From JBEISR01 sp044371425 (GTDB lineage Bacteria > Planctomycetota > Planctomycetia > Pirellulales > Pirellulaceae): DNA of 64,000 nt. Position numbers and translations under genes: made by a program. The DNA is taken from NCBI GenBank assembly GCA_044371425.1, contig JBILTR010000004.1, forward strand, positions 186,001 through 250,000, written 5' to 3'. The notes under the pieces are model-generated. The model made no database searches and was not told the DNA's origin. It saw only the letters and a list, made by a program, of their open reading frames with translations. The first letter of the stretch is position 1, and the number at the start of each line of letters is the position of its first letter. Below are positions 9,289 through 18,993 of this stretch, one piece after another.

Positions 9289-9294
9289 TATAAT
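9289..9294 (+). promoter_or_regulatory. possible -10 element upstream of transaldolase
   Basis: A perfect TATAAT at 9289-9294 sits in an AT-rich patch (about 9240-9295) that contrasts with its surroundings. It is about 155 bp before the transaldolase start, and no good -35 box was found. It may serve the transaldolase gene. Confidence 0.3.
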
Positions 9295-9449
9295 TCAGGT
9301 CTTAATCCGCTGGTCGGCCAATAGCCGACTTGCGACCCGAAATGGCCTGCGGCACTTCGATCGGGACGCTATTTTATGATGGCGATCTTGCTATCACTTT
9401 TTGCCCCCTGACTGCTCCATTCGACGGTATGAGAAACGAGGTTCGCCCC

Positions 9450-10526
9450 ATGTCTGCTCTCAATCAATTGGCTCGCACAGGCACCAAAATCTATCTGGAC
9501 AGCATCGCACCACACTTGGTTCAACGCTATCTGGATGAAGGTGCGGAAGGGGCCACCTCCAATCCATCGATCATTGCCGCGCTGGTCGCATCTGGCAATT
9601 ACGATGATGTGCTAGCAGATCTGCTTTTGCAGTCCCCAGACGACCGCGATGTGGCATGGTCTTTCGCGGACTTCCTTGCGGTCGAGGCGGAGCAGGAGTT
9701 CATGACGATCTGGGAGAACTCGGAGTACAACGAAGGGTGGGTCAGTTTTGAAGTCGATCCGATGATCGAATCGGACGAGTATGGCATGACGATCGATGAG
9801 CGAGTGGAGGCCTACGTGGCTCAATCCCATCGGGCTCGCGATGCTGGATCCCCGAATCGCATGATTAAAATTCCTGCCACTCGGGCAGGGTTGCTGGCGC
9901 TAACTCCCCTGGCAGCAGCTGGAATCCCATTGAATGTGACGCTGATCTTCACACCCAATCAGTATGAACTGGCAAGGGCCGCGGTCGCAGAGGGTCTGGA
10001 GAGAAATCCAAATCCTCGCGATTTCAAAAGTGTCTACAGTGTCTTCGTATCGAGAATCGAGCAGTACGCCAAGGTGCATTTGCCTTATATGAGCGACGAG
10101 GCAACTTCGAGATTGCCGATCGCCAATGCCAAACAGATATGGCTGATGAATCAGGACTTCTGGAGCAAGCATCCGCAGCGTCTGGATCAGGAAATTGTCT
10201 TTGCCAGCACCGGGACCAAGGACCCCGCCGATCGCAAGTGGAAGTATGTCGCTGCGTTGGCAGGGGCGGACATTCAGACCATCCCACCGGACACTCTTGC
10301 CGCGATTGAAGAGGCATCCCCCAGTTTTCGCCGAAAGATCGATGAGCCAGAGAATGATGAAATCATCGATGAGATCGAAAGAACGCTCGACCTTTCCCAC
10401 ATGCATAAGACGCTTTTGCGGGAAGGCATGGACAAGTTCATTGAGGCACAGCGCAATCTGGAAGCGATGATCGCCAAGCTTCGATCCGATAGCAACCCGA
10501 CCAAGCTCTTGCCACGAGGTAACTAA
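9450..10526 (+). CDS. tal: transaldolase
   Basis: Transaldolase of the non-oxidative pentose phosphate pathway, moving dihydroxyacetone units between sedoheptulose-7-phosphate and glyceraldehyde-3-phosphate. Family motifs are GATSNPSIIAALV near the N-terminus and RMIKIPATRAGLLAL, where the Lys forms the Schiff base, plus LNVTLIFTPNQYELARAAV. At 358 aa it is closer to the longer Tal type than to short TalC-type proteins of about 220 aa. Start ATG 9450 is preceded by ACGAGG; the same frame extends to 9330 but that region does not resemble the family. gnd and zwf lie 2.5 kb downstream, so three pentose-phosphate genes are clustered. Confidence 0.93.
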   Translation: MSALNQLARTGTKIYLDSIAPHLVQRYLDEGAEGATSNPSIIAALVASGNYDDVLADLLLQSPDDRDVAWSFADFLAVEAEQEFMTIWENSEYNEGWVSFEVDPMIESDEYGMTIDERVEAYVAQSHRARDAGSPNRMIKIPATRAGLLALTPLAAAGIPLNVTLIFTPNQYELARAAVAEGLERNPNPRDFKSVYSVFVSRIEQYAKVHLPYMSDEATSRLPIANAKQIWLMNQDFWSKHPQRLDQEIVFASTGTKDPADRKWKYVAALAGADIQTIPPDTLAAIEEASPSFRRKIDEPENDEIIDEIERTLDLSHMHKTLLREGMDKFIEAQRNLEAMIAKLRSDSNPTKLLPRGN

Positions 10527-11021
10527 CTGGTTGCCCCAGGGGTGATAGCCGGCCGTACTCGCTTCGATAGCTCCGGTTGGCATCGCCAAAGGGACGCTTA
10601 CCGGTCGACTTGTGCCACACCGCACGTTTTCGAACATCGTCGCGAAGGATCGCATCGCCGCCGGTGCGCCTCGCTGGCGAAAGAGGTGGGGACGGTTTCC
10701 TTCGTACCGCGAGGAACGGGCATCCGGCGACGCTCGGCACCTTATCGCAGCCGACGGTGGCTTTCGATACACGCCCCCAAAAGCACGATCGGATAGAGCG
10801 ACATTTGGTTTTCTGGAAGTTTTCTAAATTTTCTTCAGGTCTGGCGGGATGTAAAAGGCGAGGGGAACTGCTGTCCTGAAGCCCTCGCGGTGCAGTAAAC
10901 TCAAAGGGCTGGTCCTTTGGGAGGCGAAAGGGCGCCACTTGGCCTGGAGATCTCGGAGGCGATTGTTTCTGGAACGATCGAACCACGCTTCGACACCCCG
11001 AGAGCCACGAATGGCGGACCG
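10527..11021. other. intergenic region, 495 bp, no gene seen
   Basis: This stretch lies between transaldolase and photolyase. Open frames on both strands lack ribosome sites and family features. An AT-rich patch (TTTTCTGGAAGTTTTCTAAATTTTC within about 10808-10833) could hold a promoter for the photolyase gene, but no convincing -35/-10 pair was found. No tRNA or other structured RNA was recognised. Confidence 0.4.
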
Positions 11022-12506
11022 ATGAACAAGATCGCTTCCCTGGTACCTTCCATTCGGATCCGCAGCAGCGGAAGAAGCTCCCCCGACTCCGAAGGAAACT
11101 ACGTTCTTTACTGGATGTCGGCTCACCGAAGGCTGACCCACAACTTTGCGATCCAGCGAGCTGTGGATTGGTCTTTGCACCTCAGGCAGCCGCTGGTGAT
11201 TTTGGAGCCGCTCCGGTGTGGCTATCGTTGGGCTTGCGATCGGTTCCACCAATTCATCCTGGATGGGATGGCGGAGCATGCCAGGGAAACGGCGAAAGTA
11301 CCGGCGACCTATTACCCCTACGTCGAACCGCAGCGAGGCCAGCAGGATGGACTGCTCGACCATCTAGCCGCCAGCGCCTCGGTGATCGTCACCGACGATT
11401 TCCCGGTTTTCTTTCATCCGGCGATGATACGTTCGATCGAACGGCGCCACGACCGCTACTGGGAGATTGTCGATTCCAACGGCATCATCCCGATGCGTCA
11501 ATTCGACCGCACCTTCACCGTCGCTCATTCCTTTCGACGCACCCACCAAAAGTGGTTCCGCCAGCAGTGGCCGCTGTTCCCTGAACCTGCGCCGTTGGAA
11601 CGACTTCCCAAAGGCAAAGCGATGGAGCTACCTGCGGCGGTGAGAAAACGGTGGCCGCCATTGCAGTTTGGTCGCGATGGCACGCCGAAGATCGACTTGT
11701 CAAAACTTCCGATCGACCACCAAATTCGTGAAGGCTTTACCTCGGGGGGGACAACGGTCGCCAAGCAGAGATTAAGGACCTTTGTCGAAAAAAAGCTTCC
11801 CAATTACGCCAACGATCGAAACGAACCGCAACAGGAGGGATCCAGCGGCCTCTCAGCTCATCTCCACTTTGGCCACATCAGCCCGCACGAAGTGTTCCTC
11901 GCCTTGATCGAAGGCACGGCGTGGTCGCCAGAAGTCCTTGGGAAAGCGGAAGGAAAAATGGAGGGCTTTTGGAATCTATCGCCTCATGCCGACCCTCTAC
12001 TGGACCAGTTGATCACGTGGCGCGAAATCGGCTTCAACTTCGCGGCTCGGGAGCGCAATTACGATCGCTATGAATCGCTTCCCGAGTGGGCGCAGCAGAC
12101 CCTCGCCGATCACGCCGAAGATCCACGCCCGGCCATCTACTCGCTCGAAGAATTCACGCAGGCGAAGACCCACGACCCGCTTTGGAACGCTGCACAGAGG
12201 CAGCTGGTGAGAGAAGGGCGCATCCACAACTACCTGCGAATGCTCTGGGGAAAGAAGATCCTTCACTGGACTAGGTCGCCCCAGGAAGCCCTAGAGGTGA
12301 TGATCCAGCTGAACAATCAATTTGCCCTCGATGGGCGCGATCCAAACAGCTATTCGGGGATCTTCTGGGTCTTGGGACGTTACGATCGCGCTTGGGGCCC
12401 GGAACGCCCGGTCTTCGGAAAGATTCGTTACATGACTAGCGAATCGACCGCCAGCAAATGGCGAGTTGGCGATTACATGAAGAAATACTCCGAAGCTGCG
12501 TCTTGA
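11022..12506 (+). CDS. class II deoxyribodipyrimidine photolyase
   Basis: A light-driven enzyme using FAD to split UV-induced cyclobutane pyrimidine dimers. Class II rather than class I is indicated by VLYWMSAHRRLTHNFA near the N-terminus and by the C-terminal FAD region LWNAAQRQLVREGRIHN, LRMLWGKKILHWTRSP, ALDGRDPNSYSGI and FGKIRYM. GLSAHLHFGHISP and TWREIGFNFA belong to the middle helical part. At 494 aa the length fits. Start ATG 11022 has no strong ribosome site; the same frame is open 35 codons further upstream, but the family region begins after it. Repair of UV damage is a single-enzyme process, so no operon is expected. Confidence 0.93.
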   Translation: MNKIASLVPSIRIRSSGRSSPDSEGNYVLYWMSAHRRLTHNFAIQRAVDWSLHLRQPLVILEPLRCGYRWACDRFHQFILDGMAEHARETAKVPATYYPYVEPQRGQQDGLLDHLAASASVIVTDDFPVFFHPAMIRSIERRHDRYWEIVDSNGIIPMRQFDRTFTVAHSFRRTHQKWFRQQWPLFPEPAPLERLPKGKAMELPAAVRKRWPPLQFGRDGTPKIDLSKLPIDHQIREGFTSGGTTVAKQRLRTFVEKKLPNYANDRNEPQQEGSSGLSAHLHFGHISPHEVFLALIEGTAWSPEVLGKAEGKMEGFWNLSPHADPLLDQLITWREIGFNFAARERNYDRYESLPEWAQQTLADHAEDPRPAIYSLEEFTQAKTHDPLWNAAQRQLVREGRIHNYLRMLWGKKILHWTRSPQEALEVMIQLNNQFALDGRDPNSYSGIFWVLGRYDRAWGPERPVFGKIRYMTSESTASKWRVGDYMKKYSEAAS

Positions 12507-12580
12507 TCGACGCGGGGAGCTAGAGAGCGCCGAAAGAAAGGGCGTAGAGCGCCAAAGAAGCCATCACTTCCAATCGCCTT

Positions 12581-12610
12581 CCCCCGGTAGCTGAACTACC
12601 GCGTTGGGGG
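12581..12610. repeat. hairpin next to tRNA-Cys
   Basis: GGTAG (12586-12590) pairs with CTACC (12596-12600) around CTGAA, and outer CCCCC (12581-12585) can pair with GGGGG (12606-12610) across a 5-nt bulge. It lies 16 bp beyond the 3' end of the minus-strand tRNA-Cys. No T tract follows, so a terminator role is doubtful. Confidence 0.35.
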
Positions 12611-12625
12611 ACCGCGGGAAAAAAG

Positions 12626-12697
12626 AGGCGCCGCCCGGATTCGAACCGGGGATGGTGGATTTGCAATCCACTGCCTTAGCCACTTGGCTACGGCGCC
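12626..12697 (-). tRNA. tRNA-Cys (anticodon GCA)
   Basis: Reading the minus strand, the acceptor GGCGCCG (12697-12691) pairs with CGGCGCC (12633-12627). The anticodon arm has TGGATTGCAAATCCA with anticodon GCA, and the T arm has GGTTCGAATCC. The discriminator is U (12626), the identity base of tRNA-Cys. Length 72 nt. CCA is not encoded; the next bases are CTTTTTT. Confidence 0.97.
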
Positions 12698-13088
12698 ATG
12701 ACGATGCGTCGTGGAACATGGTCCCATCGATGCACCAGTTTATCGGCAAGTTCCTCGCGGAAACCTGCAGGAATCTTGAGGATTATATCGATTTTTCCGT
12801 AGTGGGTAAGGGGCCAGGCAGCCAGCCACGGGGTCCCGCCAGGCTGCTTCCTCGTTCGGGTCGACCTAGCCGCTACGCCGTCGACCAGGACTTCCTGTCG
12901 GTTATCTTCGATTGTGGGCAGAGTCCATCGCCTATAAACTTGGCAATGCCGGGTTTGGAAAGTCTGTATTGGCTACTGCCCATCCGACAGCCCCGGCGAT
13001 GGTCCGTCGTAAGCATGGCACACCCCGTATCCAAGGCTGGCGGCAACCTGATGGTTTCGGAATTGAGGACGAAAGGGAAGACTCACAA
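12698..13088. other. intergenic region, 391 bp, no gene seen
   Basis: It lies between tRNA-Cys (minus) and gnd (plus) and should hold both promoters. No convincing -35/-10 pair or structured RNA was recognised. Open frames crossing it run through the tRNA and are not believed. GGGAAG shortly before 13089 is the likely gnd ribosome site. Confidence 0.4.
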
Positions 13089-14561
13089 ATGAGCGGCGAT
13101 TGTGACTTTGGGCTGATCGGTCTGGCGGTGATGGGCGAAAATCTGGCGCTCAATGTGGAAAGCCGTGGGTATCGGGTCGCTGTCTTCAATCGCAGTACCG
13201 ACAAGGTCGATCAGTTGATGGCGGGGCGCGCCAAAGGGAAAAACTTCGTCGGCTGCCACTCGATCCCCGAACTAGTCGCTTCGCTCAAAGCACCTCGCAT
13301 CCTCATGATGCTGGTTAAGGCGGGACCTGCCGTCGATGACTTGATCGAACAATTGATGCCTCACCTCAGCCCTGGGGATATCTTGATCGACGGGGGGAAC
13401 ACCCACTTTGCCGACACCGAGCGACGGACGGCGTACGTGGAGGGGAAAGGATTTCGCTTCGTCGGTTCGGGAGTCTCCGGCGGTGAAGAAGGAGCTCTGA
13501 AGGGGCCTAGCCTGATGCCTGGCGGCAGCGAATCGGCTTGGCCATCGATCCGCCCAATCTTCCAAGCGATTGCAGCCAAGGTTGGCCCCCAAGAAGATAT
13601 CCCATGCTGCGAATGGGTCGGACCACGTGGTGCCGGCCATTACGTCAAAATGGTGCACAACGGGATCGAATACGGCGACATGCAGTTGATCTGCGAAGCC
13701 TATTTCCTGCTCAAGGAAGCCGCTGGACTGACCAATGAAGAGCTCTACGAAGTCTTCTCTGAATGGAATCGAGGAGAGCTGCAGAGTTATTTGATCGAGA
13801 TCACGCGAGACATCTTTAGCGCCAAGGATGACCAGGGTGGAGAAGGGCATCTAGTCGACAAAATCCTCGACGTCGCCGGTGCCAAGGGAACAGGGAAGTG
13901 GATGAGCCAACTGTCGCTGGACCTGGGAGTTCCCAGCACCCTAGTGACAACCGCCGTGTATGCCCGCATTTTGTCTTCGATGAAAGATGCCCGCGTGCGG
14001 GCCAGCCATGTTCTGGCCGGCCCCGAGAAAGGCCATCTCTCGGCGATCCAGCCAGCGGTTCAGTCGATGGTGGGGAATAAGAAGGCCTTCATCGAACAAG
14101 TAAGGCAAGCTCTCTATGCTTCCAAGATCTGCAGTTACGCTCAAGGCTTCGTTCAGCTTCAAGAGGCCAGCAAGGAACATCGCTGGGGACTCAATTACGG
14201 GGACTGCGCCCTTCTGTGGCGAGGCGGATGCATCATCCGCGCTCAGTTCCTGGATCGGATCAAGGAGGCATTCGACGAGCAGCCGAATCTGGAGAACCTG
14301 CTGCTGTATCCTTACTTCCGCGATGCGGTGGCTAAGGCTCAGGAGTCGTGGCGTCATGTGGTGATCGCGGCGACCGCGATGGGAATTCCTGCCCCCGCTT
14401 TCTCCACCGCACTGTCCTACTATGACAGCTACCGGCTGGCGCGCCTTCCTGCCAACCTCCTCCAGGCTCAACGCGACTATTTCGGCGCGCACACCTACCA
14501 GCGCACCGATCGCGAAGGAGTCTTCCACTCCGAGTGGCTCGACCTTCGCAAACAAAGCTGA
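13089..14561 (+). CDS. gnd: 6-phosphogluconate dehydrogenase (decarboxylating)
   Basis: Oxidises 6-phosphogluconate to ribulose-5-phosphate with NADP+ in the oxidative pentose phosphate branch. The dinucleotide fold is seen in FGLIGLAVMGENLALNVE with AVFNRS after it. Substrate and catalytic motifs are ILIDGGNTHF, GSGVSGGEEGALKGPSLMPG and KMVHNGIEYGDMQL (Lys and His-Asn). At 490 aa it is the long homodimeric form. Start ATG 13089 begins the family region, with GGGAAG upstream. zwf follows 96 bp downstream on the same strand, so the two NADPH-producing steps are probably co-transcribed. Confidence 0.97.
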   Translation: MSGDCDFGLIGLAVMGENLALNVESRGYRVAVFNRSTDKVDQLMAGRAKGKNFVGCHSIPELVASLKAPRILMMLVKAGPAVDDLIEQLMPHLSPGDILIDGGNTHFADTERRTAYVEGKGFRFVGSGVSGGEEGALKGPSLMPGGSESAWPSIRPIFQAIAAKVGPQEDIPCCEWVGPRGAGHYVKMVHNGIEYGDMQLICEAYFLLKEAAGLTNEELYEVFSEWNRGELQSYLIEITRDIFSAKDDQGGEGHLVDKILDVAGAKGTGKWMSQLSLDLGVPSTLVTTAVYARILSSMKDARVRASHVLAGPEKGHLSAIQPAVQSMVGNKKAFIEQVRQALYASKICSYAQGFVQLQEASKEHRWGLNYGDCALLWRGGCIIRAQFLDRIKEAFDEQPNLENLLLYPYFRDAVAKAQESWRHVVIAATAMGIPAPAFSTALSYYDSYRLARLPANLLQAQRDYFGAHTYQRTDREGVFHSEWLDLRKQS

Positions 14562-14657
14562 TCGTCGGATCCAAAAGCCAGAGAGTTCAAGTTTCCGGGA
14601 GTCGACTTCAGCGGTGAAGCCGATTCCTGAGGAAACAGTAGCGGAAGGAACTGCGCT

Positions 14658-16109
14658 ATGGCATCGTCCATCGTGATTTTTGGCGCGTCGGGGGATCTGA
14701 CCAGTAGAAAACTGATCCCGGCGCTCTATCGACTTTCGCAGCGTCGGCGGATCGATCCTGAGACCCGAATCGTCGGTGTCTCCCGAACTCCCCTGGACGA
14801 CGCCGCGTGGAGGAAGCAACTGGCGGACTCGACCGCCAAGTATGTCGGGACCTCGTTCGACGCCGAAAGCTGGTCCGCTTTCTCGCAGAAGATCTTCTAC
14901 CAACCCGGCGATCTCTCCAGCTCTCAAGACATGCAGAGGCTGCAACAGCGACTGCTCGAATGGGAAGGGGATTCGGTGTCCGACCGCCTCTACTACCTAG
15001 CAACCATGCCGCAGCTCTACCAAACGGCAGTCCAGCAACTGGGCAAGGCAGGGATGCAAGAAGAATCCCAAGGTGCTCGACGACTGGTGGTCGAGAAGCC
15101 CTTTGGAACCGACCTGGAATCGGCCAGGCAATTGAACGATGCCATCCACCAAGTCTTCACCGAAAAGCAGATCTATCGAATCGATCACTACCTCGGGAAG
15201 GAAACGGTTCAAAATATCCTCGTCCTTCGCTTCGGCAATTCGATCTTCGAGCCGCTTTGGAATCACCACTACATCGACCACGTCCAGATTACAGTGGCCG
15301 AGGAAGTGACCGTGGGAAGACGCGGCGACTACTACGATCAGGCAGGCGTTCTGCGAGACATGTTTCAGAATCACCTGCTGCAATTGATGATGGTGATCGC
15401 CATGGAGCCACCGTCGCGGTTCGATGCAGACCTGGTCCGCGATGAGAAGGTCAAGGTCCTTCATGCCGTTCGGCCATTTCGTGGCAGCGACTTTGCAACA
15501 GGAGGTGTGCGAGGACAATATGCTGGGTATCTCGCCGACCCGGGCGTTCCCAAAGGGAGTCAGACGGAGACATTCGCCGCATTGCGACTGCTGATCGACA
15601 ACTGGCGCTGGAAGGGTGTGCCGTTCTTCCTCAGAAGCGGGAAGGCGATGAGCTGCAGGACGACGCAGATCGTGATCCAGTTCCGCGAACCACCCCACTT
15701 TCTTTTCGATCAGCGGGAATCCGTACGCCCGGAAGCCAACCGCTTGGTCATTCAGATTCAGCCCGCAGAAGGACTGCAGGTTCACTTCCAATCAAAGATC
15801 CCGGACGAAGAGATGCGCATGCGCACCAGCGAACTCGATTTTCGCTTCGATCAACGGATCAAAGAGATGCCCGATGCCTACCAGAGGCTGCTCCAGGACG
15901 CTATCTCCGGTGACGCCAGCCTTTTCGCTCGAAGTGACGAAGTCGAGCAGGCTTGGCGCATCGTCGATCCCATCATCGCCGCTTGGAAAAGCCCAGCGGC
16001 TCCCCCTCTGCAGACCTACCCCGTGGGAGCCTGGGGCCCAGAGGAATCGAATCATTGGATCGAAGGGTTCAAGAGAAACTGGTTCGACGTCTGCCCCATC
16101 ATCCGCTGA
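14658..16109 (+). CDS. zwf: glucose-6-phosphate 1-dehydrogenase
   Basis: Catalyses the NADP-linked entry step of the pentose phosphate pathway. IFGASGDLTSRKLIPALY is the N-terminal nucleotide-binding motif, EKPFGTDLESA the following conserved segment, and YRIDHYLGKETVQNIL contains the catalytic His region. LRSGKAMSCRTTQIVIQFR and the late EEVEQAWRIVDPI-type segment (DEVEQAWRIVDPI) complete the family pattern. The length of 483 aa is typical. It sits directly behind gnd. 6-phosphogluconolactonase, the enzyme between the two, is not seen in the cluster. Confidence 0.96.
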   Translation: MASSIVIFGASGDLTSRKLIPALYRLSQRRRIDPETRIVGVSRTPLDDAAWRKQLADSTAKYVGTSFDAESWSAFSQKIFYQPGDLSSSQDMQRLQQRLLEWEGDSVSDRLYYLATMPQLYQTAVQQLGKAGMQEESQGARRLVVEKPFGTDLESARQLNDAIHQVFTEKQIYRIDHYLGKETVQNILVLRFGNSIFEPLWNHHYIDHVQITVAEEVTVGRRGDYYDQAGVLRDMFQNHLLQLMMVIAMEPPSRFDADLVRDEKVKVLHAVRPFRGSDFATGGVRGQYAGYLADPGVPKGSQTETFAALRLLIDNWRWKGVPFFLRSGKAMSCRTTQIVIQFREPPHFLFDQRESVRPEANRLVIQIQPAEGLQVHFQSKIPDEEMRMRTSELDFRFDQRIKEMPDAYQRLLQDAISGDASLFARSDEVEQAWRIVDPIIAAWKSPAAPPLQTYPVGAWGPEESNHWIEGFKRNWFDVCPIIR

Positions 16110-16145
16110 ATCCGTCGATCCGGACCCACCGAGGAACAGGCAAAA

Positions 16146-16919
16146 TCAAGGACGCAGGTTCCAACCGGCCATCGATTCCAGTAGCGGTGATTTGGTCAGG
16201 TCGAACTGCAGTGGCGTCACCGTGATATGACCTTTGGACAAAGCTGCGACGTCGGTTTCGTGCGGGGTAGGTGGCGGTGGCGGATCATTGGTCGACCAAT
16301 AGTAGTCCCGTCCCTTCGGGTCTTGTCGCTTGAGATAACGATCTCCGTACCGCTCTACCCCCATCGGGACGCAGTGCACTTCTGGAGTGGAACCACTTCG
16401 AAACCGTTTGGTGGCGTCGGTCGGTATGTTGATGTTGAAGAGTTCGGGCTTCCCACCGGTGGCCGCCAGAAGCTGCTGGATCAAACGCACCGCCATCGTC
16501 GCCGCCGCCTCGAAGTCCGCATGGGGATCGTACTCCAGTGAGACGGCAAAACTGGGCAATCGGAAAAATGCACCTTCGATCGATGCGGCGACGGTACCGG
16601 AATAAAGAACGTTGATCCCAGCGTTCAGCCCGCCGTTGATGCCGCTGATCACCACATCGACCTTCCCCCCCGATAGCTCACTGATCCCCAGTTTCACGCA
16701 GTCCGCAGGGCTCCCGTCGACCGCCCAGCCTCGAAAAACCTCCTGATCGAAGACTTTCTTGCAGGTCAGCGGTGTCAGGTAGGTGATCGAATGCCCCACT
16801 CCGCTTTGTTCGGTTGCAGGCGCACATATCAGCACCTCGCCGATTCTCCGGAGCTCCTTTTCTAAAGCCGCGAGACCAGGGGCGAAAAAACCATCGTCGT
16901 TGGCCAACAGGATACGCAT
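16146..16919 (-). CDS. surE: 5'/3'-nucleotidase SurE
   Basis: SurE removes phosphate from nucleoside monophosphates and helps stationary-phase survival. The N-terminal metal site MRILLANDDGFFAPGL contains the DD pair, followed by APATEQSGVGHSIT and SGINGGLNAG (Asn ligand), and GTVAASIEGA. At 257 aa the length fits. ATG 16919 is chosen because the metal motif begins at residue 2 in other SurE proteins; the frame is open 19 codons further upstream. It converges with zwf (36 bp gap) and is divergent from guaA. Confidence 0.95.
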   Translation of the reverse strand: MRILLANDDGFFAPGLAALEKELRRIGEVLICAPATEQSGVGHSITYLTPLTCKKVFDQEVFRGWAVDGSPADCVKLGISELSGGKVDVVISGINGGLNAGINVLYSGTVAASIEGAFFRLPSFAVSLEYDPHADFEAAATMAVRLIQQLLAATGGKPELFNINIPTDATKRFRSGSTPEVHCVPMGVERYGDRYLKRQDPKGRDYYWSTNDPPPPPTPHETDVAALSKGHITVTPLQFDLTKSPLLESMAGWNLRP

Positions 16920-17353
16920 GAATCCAACTCCTACCTCTTCACCAACTCCCAATAACCGCTCAGGGTTCGCTTCCAAATCCCTCCGGCCGCTGTCGTAGTG
17001 TCCCCGAAGGCTCTTTCCTCAGCAAGACGGTCAGGTTCTGCTATGCCTCGCGTAATGCGTCTAGAGGGTCACAACGGCCTGCCCGTCCTGCCAATCTGGG
17101 CGCGACTAGTTTTTTTCGCCGATCGGACCGATCGATCACCCCTTGGAACAGAGCTTCGCCAGGACTCTCCCCCCTGATTGGGATCGGGGAGCATGGTACA
17201 ATCGTTGGTTTCCGATGACTTGGACACTGGAGGCAGCCTCCGATCGACCTGTTGCGGGAAATGGACCCCAGGACAGAACGCTGGCATCTCCAGCCCATGG
17301 CCAACGCTTGGAGTCGGCTTGGTTGGTTCGAAAACTCTCCGATGGAATACAGC
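16920..17353. other. divergent intergenic region surE/guaA, 434 bp
   Basis: It should hold promoters for surE (minus) and guaA (plus). TACAAT at 17197-17202 is a 5 of 6 match to a -10 box for guaA, but its -35 is poor. No gene or structured RNA was recognised. Confidence 0.35.
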
Positions 17354-18940
17354 ATGAGTGCTCAAGCAGAGGCGAACGCCTCTCGCCCGTCCCAGGAACA
17401 TGTCATCGTCCTCGATTTCGGATCGCAGTACGCCCAACTGATCGCTCGACGGGTGCGCGAGCATAACGTCTACTGCGAAATCGTCCGGCATGATATCTCG
17501 ATCTCGCAGATTCGAAAGCGAAACCCAAAGGCGATCATCCTTTCTGGTGGCCCCTCCAGCGTGTATGAGCCGGGGGCTCCCAAAGCGACTTCGGAGCTGC
17601 TTCAACTGGGAATTCCGGTGCTGGGTATCTGCTACGGAATGCAGTGGATGGCCAGCGCCATGGGTGGTGTCGTGAAAGGGTGTGAGGCGAGAGAGTTTGG
17701 TCGCGCGGCCTTGGCGATCGAACGAAGGCACCCCCGAGCGGCTCAGATGTTCTCCGATCTTCCCGACGCGATGGAGGTTTGGATGAGCCATGGGGATCAG
17801 GTGGTGAAACTCCCCCCCGGCTTTCATTCGATCGCATCGACTTCCACCTGCCCAAATGCAGCGATGGCGCACCAGGAAATGCCATTGGTCGCTTTGCAAT
17901 TCCACCCGGAAGTGACGCACACACCGCTGGGGGGACAATTGCTGCGGAACTTTCTCTATGAGGTTGCAGGTTGCCGCGGCGATTGGCACCTGGGAGATTT
18001 CGCTCGCCGAAGCATCGAAGAGATTCGCGAGCGAGTTGGGGATCGCCGAGTCATCTGCGGTCTCTCGGGAGGCGTCGACTCCAGCGTCACCGCCGCGCTG
18101 ATCGCCGAGGCGATCGGCCCGCAGCTCTCCTGCATCCTGGTCGACAACGGGCTACTTCGCCATGACGAACAGACCACGGTGATCGACGAATTCACTCGGC
18201 ACTTCAAAACCGATCTCCATGTGGTTCATGCTGGCGATCGCTTCCTGAAGGAGCTTGCTGGGATTGTCGATCCGCAGGAGAAGCGAAAGCGGATTGGCTA
18301 TCTGTTCATCGATTGCTTTCAGGAAGAAGCACGGAAAGTCCAAAATGCCGTTTTCCTGGCGCAAGGCACCCTCTATCCCGACGTCATCGAAAGCGGCGCA
18401 GCCATCGATGGTCCAGCGGCAACCATCAAGCTGCACCACAACGTCGGAGGGCTACCCGAGAAACTTGGTTTCGAGCTGATTGAACCGCTCCGGGATCTCT
18501 TCAAAGATGAGGTGAGGCGACTGGGTTCCTCCCTGGGGCTCCCTGATTCTCTCGTATGGAGACACCCATTCCCCGGACCAGGATTGGCTGTCCGTTGCTT
18601 GGGAGAAGTCACGGAAGAGAAACTAAAAATCCTGAGGGATGCAGACCGCATCGTCGTCTCTGAGATCATCGCAGCCGGGTGGTATCGAGAAACGTCCCAG
18701 GCATTCGCCGTGTTGCTTCCGGTGCAAAGCGTCGGTGTCATGGGGGATGCGAGGACCTACGAAAGCACCATCGCTGTGCGATGCGTGAAGACCGACGACT
18801 TCATGACTGCCGATTGGTCTCATCTTCCCTACGAACTGCTCGCAAAAATCAGCTCCCGAATCATCAACGAAGTGCGCGGCGTCAACCGAGTCGTCTACGA
18901 CATCAGTTCGAAACCCCCGGCGACGATTGAGTGGGAGTGA
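17354..18940 (+). CDS. guaA: GMP synthase (glutamine-hydrolysing)
   Basis: Converts XMP to GMP using ATP and glutamine. The N-terminal class I glutamine amidotransferase part shows VLDFGSQYAQLIARRV, the nucleophile elbow LGICYGMQWMA (Cys) and FHPEVTHT (His and Glu). The synthetase part carries the PP-loop GLSGGVDSSVTAALI, and the C-terminal dimerisation domain ends with IDYVYDISSKPPATIEWE-like sequence (VVYDISSKPPATIEWE). Length 528 aa, as in E. coli (525). ATG 17354 is preferred; ATG 17342 or 17252 would add poorly conserved residues. apt begins just beyond the stop, giving a purine pair. Confidence 0.97.
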   Translation: MSAQAEANASRPSQEHVIVLDFGSQYAQLIARRVREHNVYCEIVRHDISISQIRKRNPKAIILSGGPSSVYEPGAPKATSELLQLGIPVLGICYGMQWMASAMGGVVKGCEAREFGRAALAIERRHPRAAQMFSDLPDAMEVWMSHGDQVVKLPPGFHSIASTSTCPNAAMAHQEMPLVALQFHPEVTHTPLGGQLLRNFLYEVAGCRGDWHLGDFARRSIEEIRERVGDRRVICGLSGGVDSSVTAALIAEAIGPQLSCILVDNGLLRHDEQTTVIDEFTRHFKTDLHVVHAGDRFLKELAGIVDPQEKRKRIGYLFIDCFQEEARKVQNAVFLAQGTLYPDVIESGAAIDGPAATIKLHHNVGGLPEKLGFELIEPLRDLFKDEVRRLGSSLGLPDSLVWRHPFPGPGLAVRCLGEVTEEKLKILRDADRIVVSEIIAAGWYRETSQAFAVLLPVQSVGVMGDARTYESTIAVRCVKTDDFMTADWSHLPYELLAKISSRIINEVRGVNRVVYDISSKPPATIEWE

Positions 18941-18993
18941 ACCACGTCTGCTTCCAGTGTTCTATGGATCGATTGAAGCGAGAAAGGGCCCAA

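Noticed and set aside
12604..13092. Open frame running through tRNA-Cys into gnd
   Set aside because: It crosses a tRNA gene and ends at the gnd start; no coding features.
13941..14945. Minus-strand frame of 334 codons over the gnd end
   Set aside because: It runs opposite gnd and into zwf; the sequence has no recognisable domain.
17069..17989. Minus-strand frame of 306 codons over the guaA start
   Set aside because: It lies opposite the amidotransferase domain of guaA and has no family resemblance.
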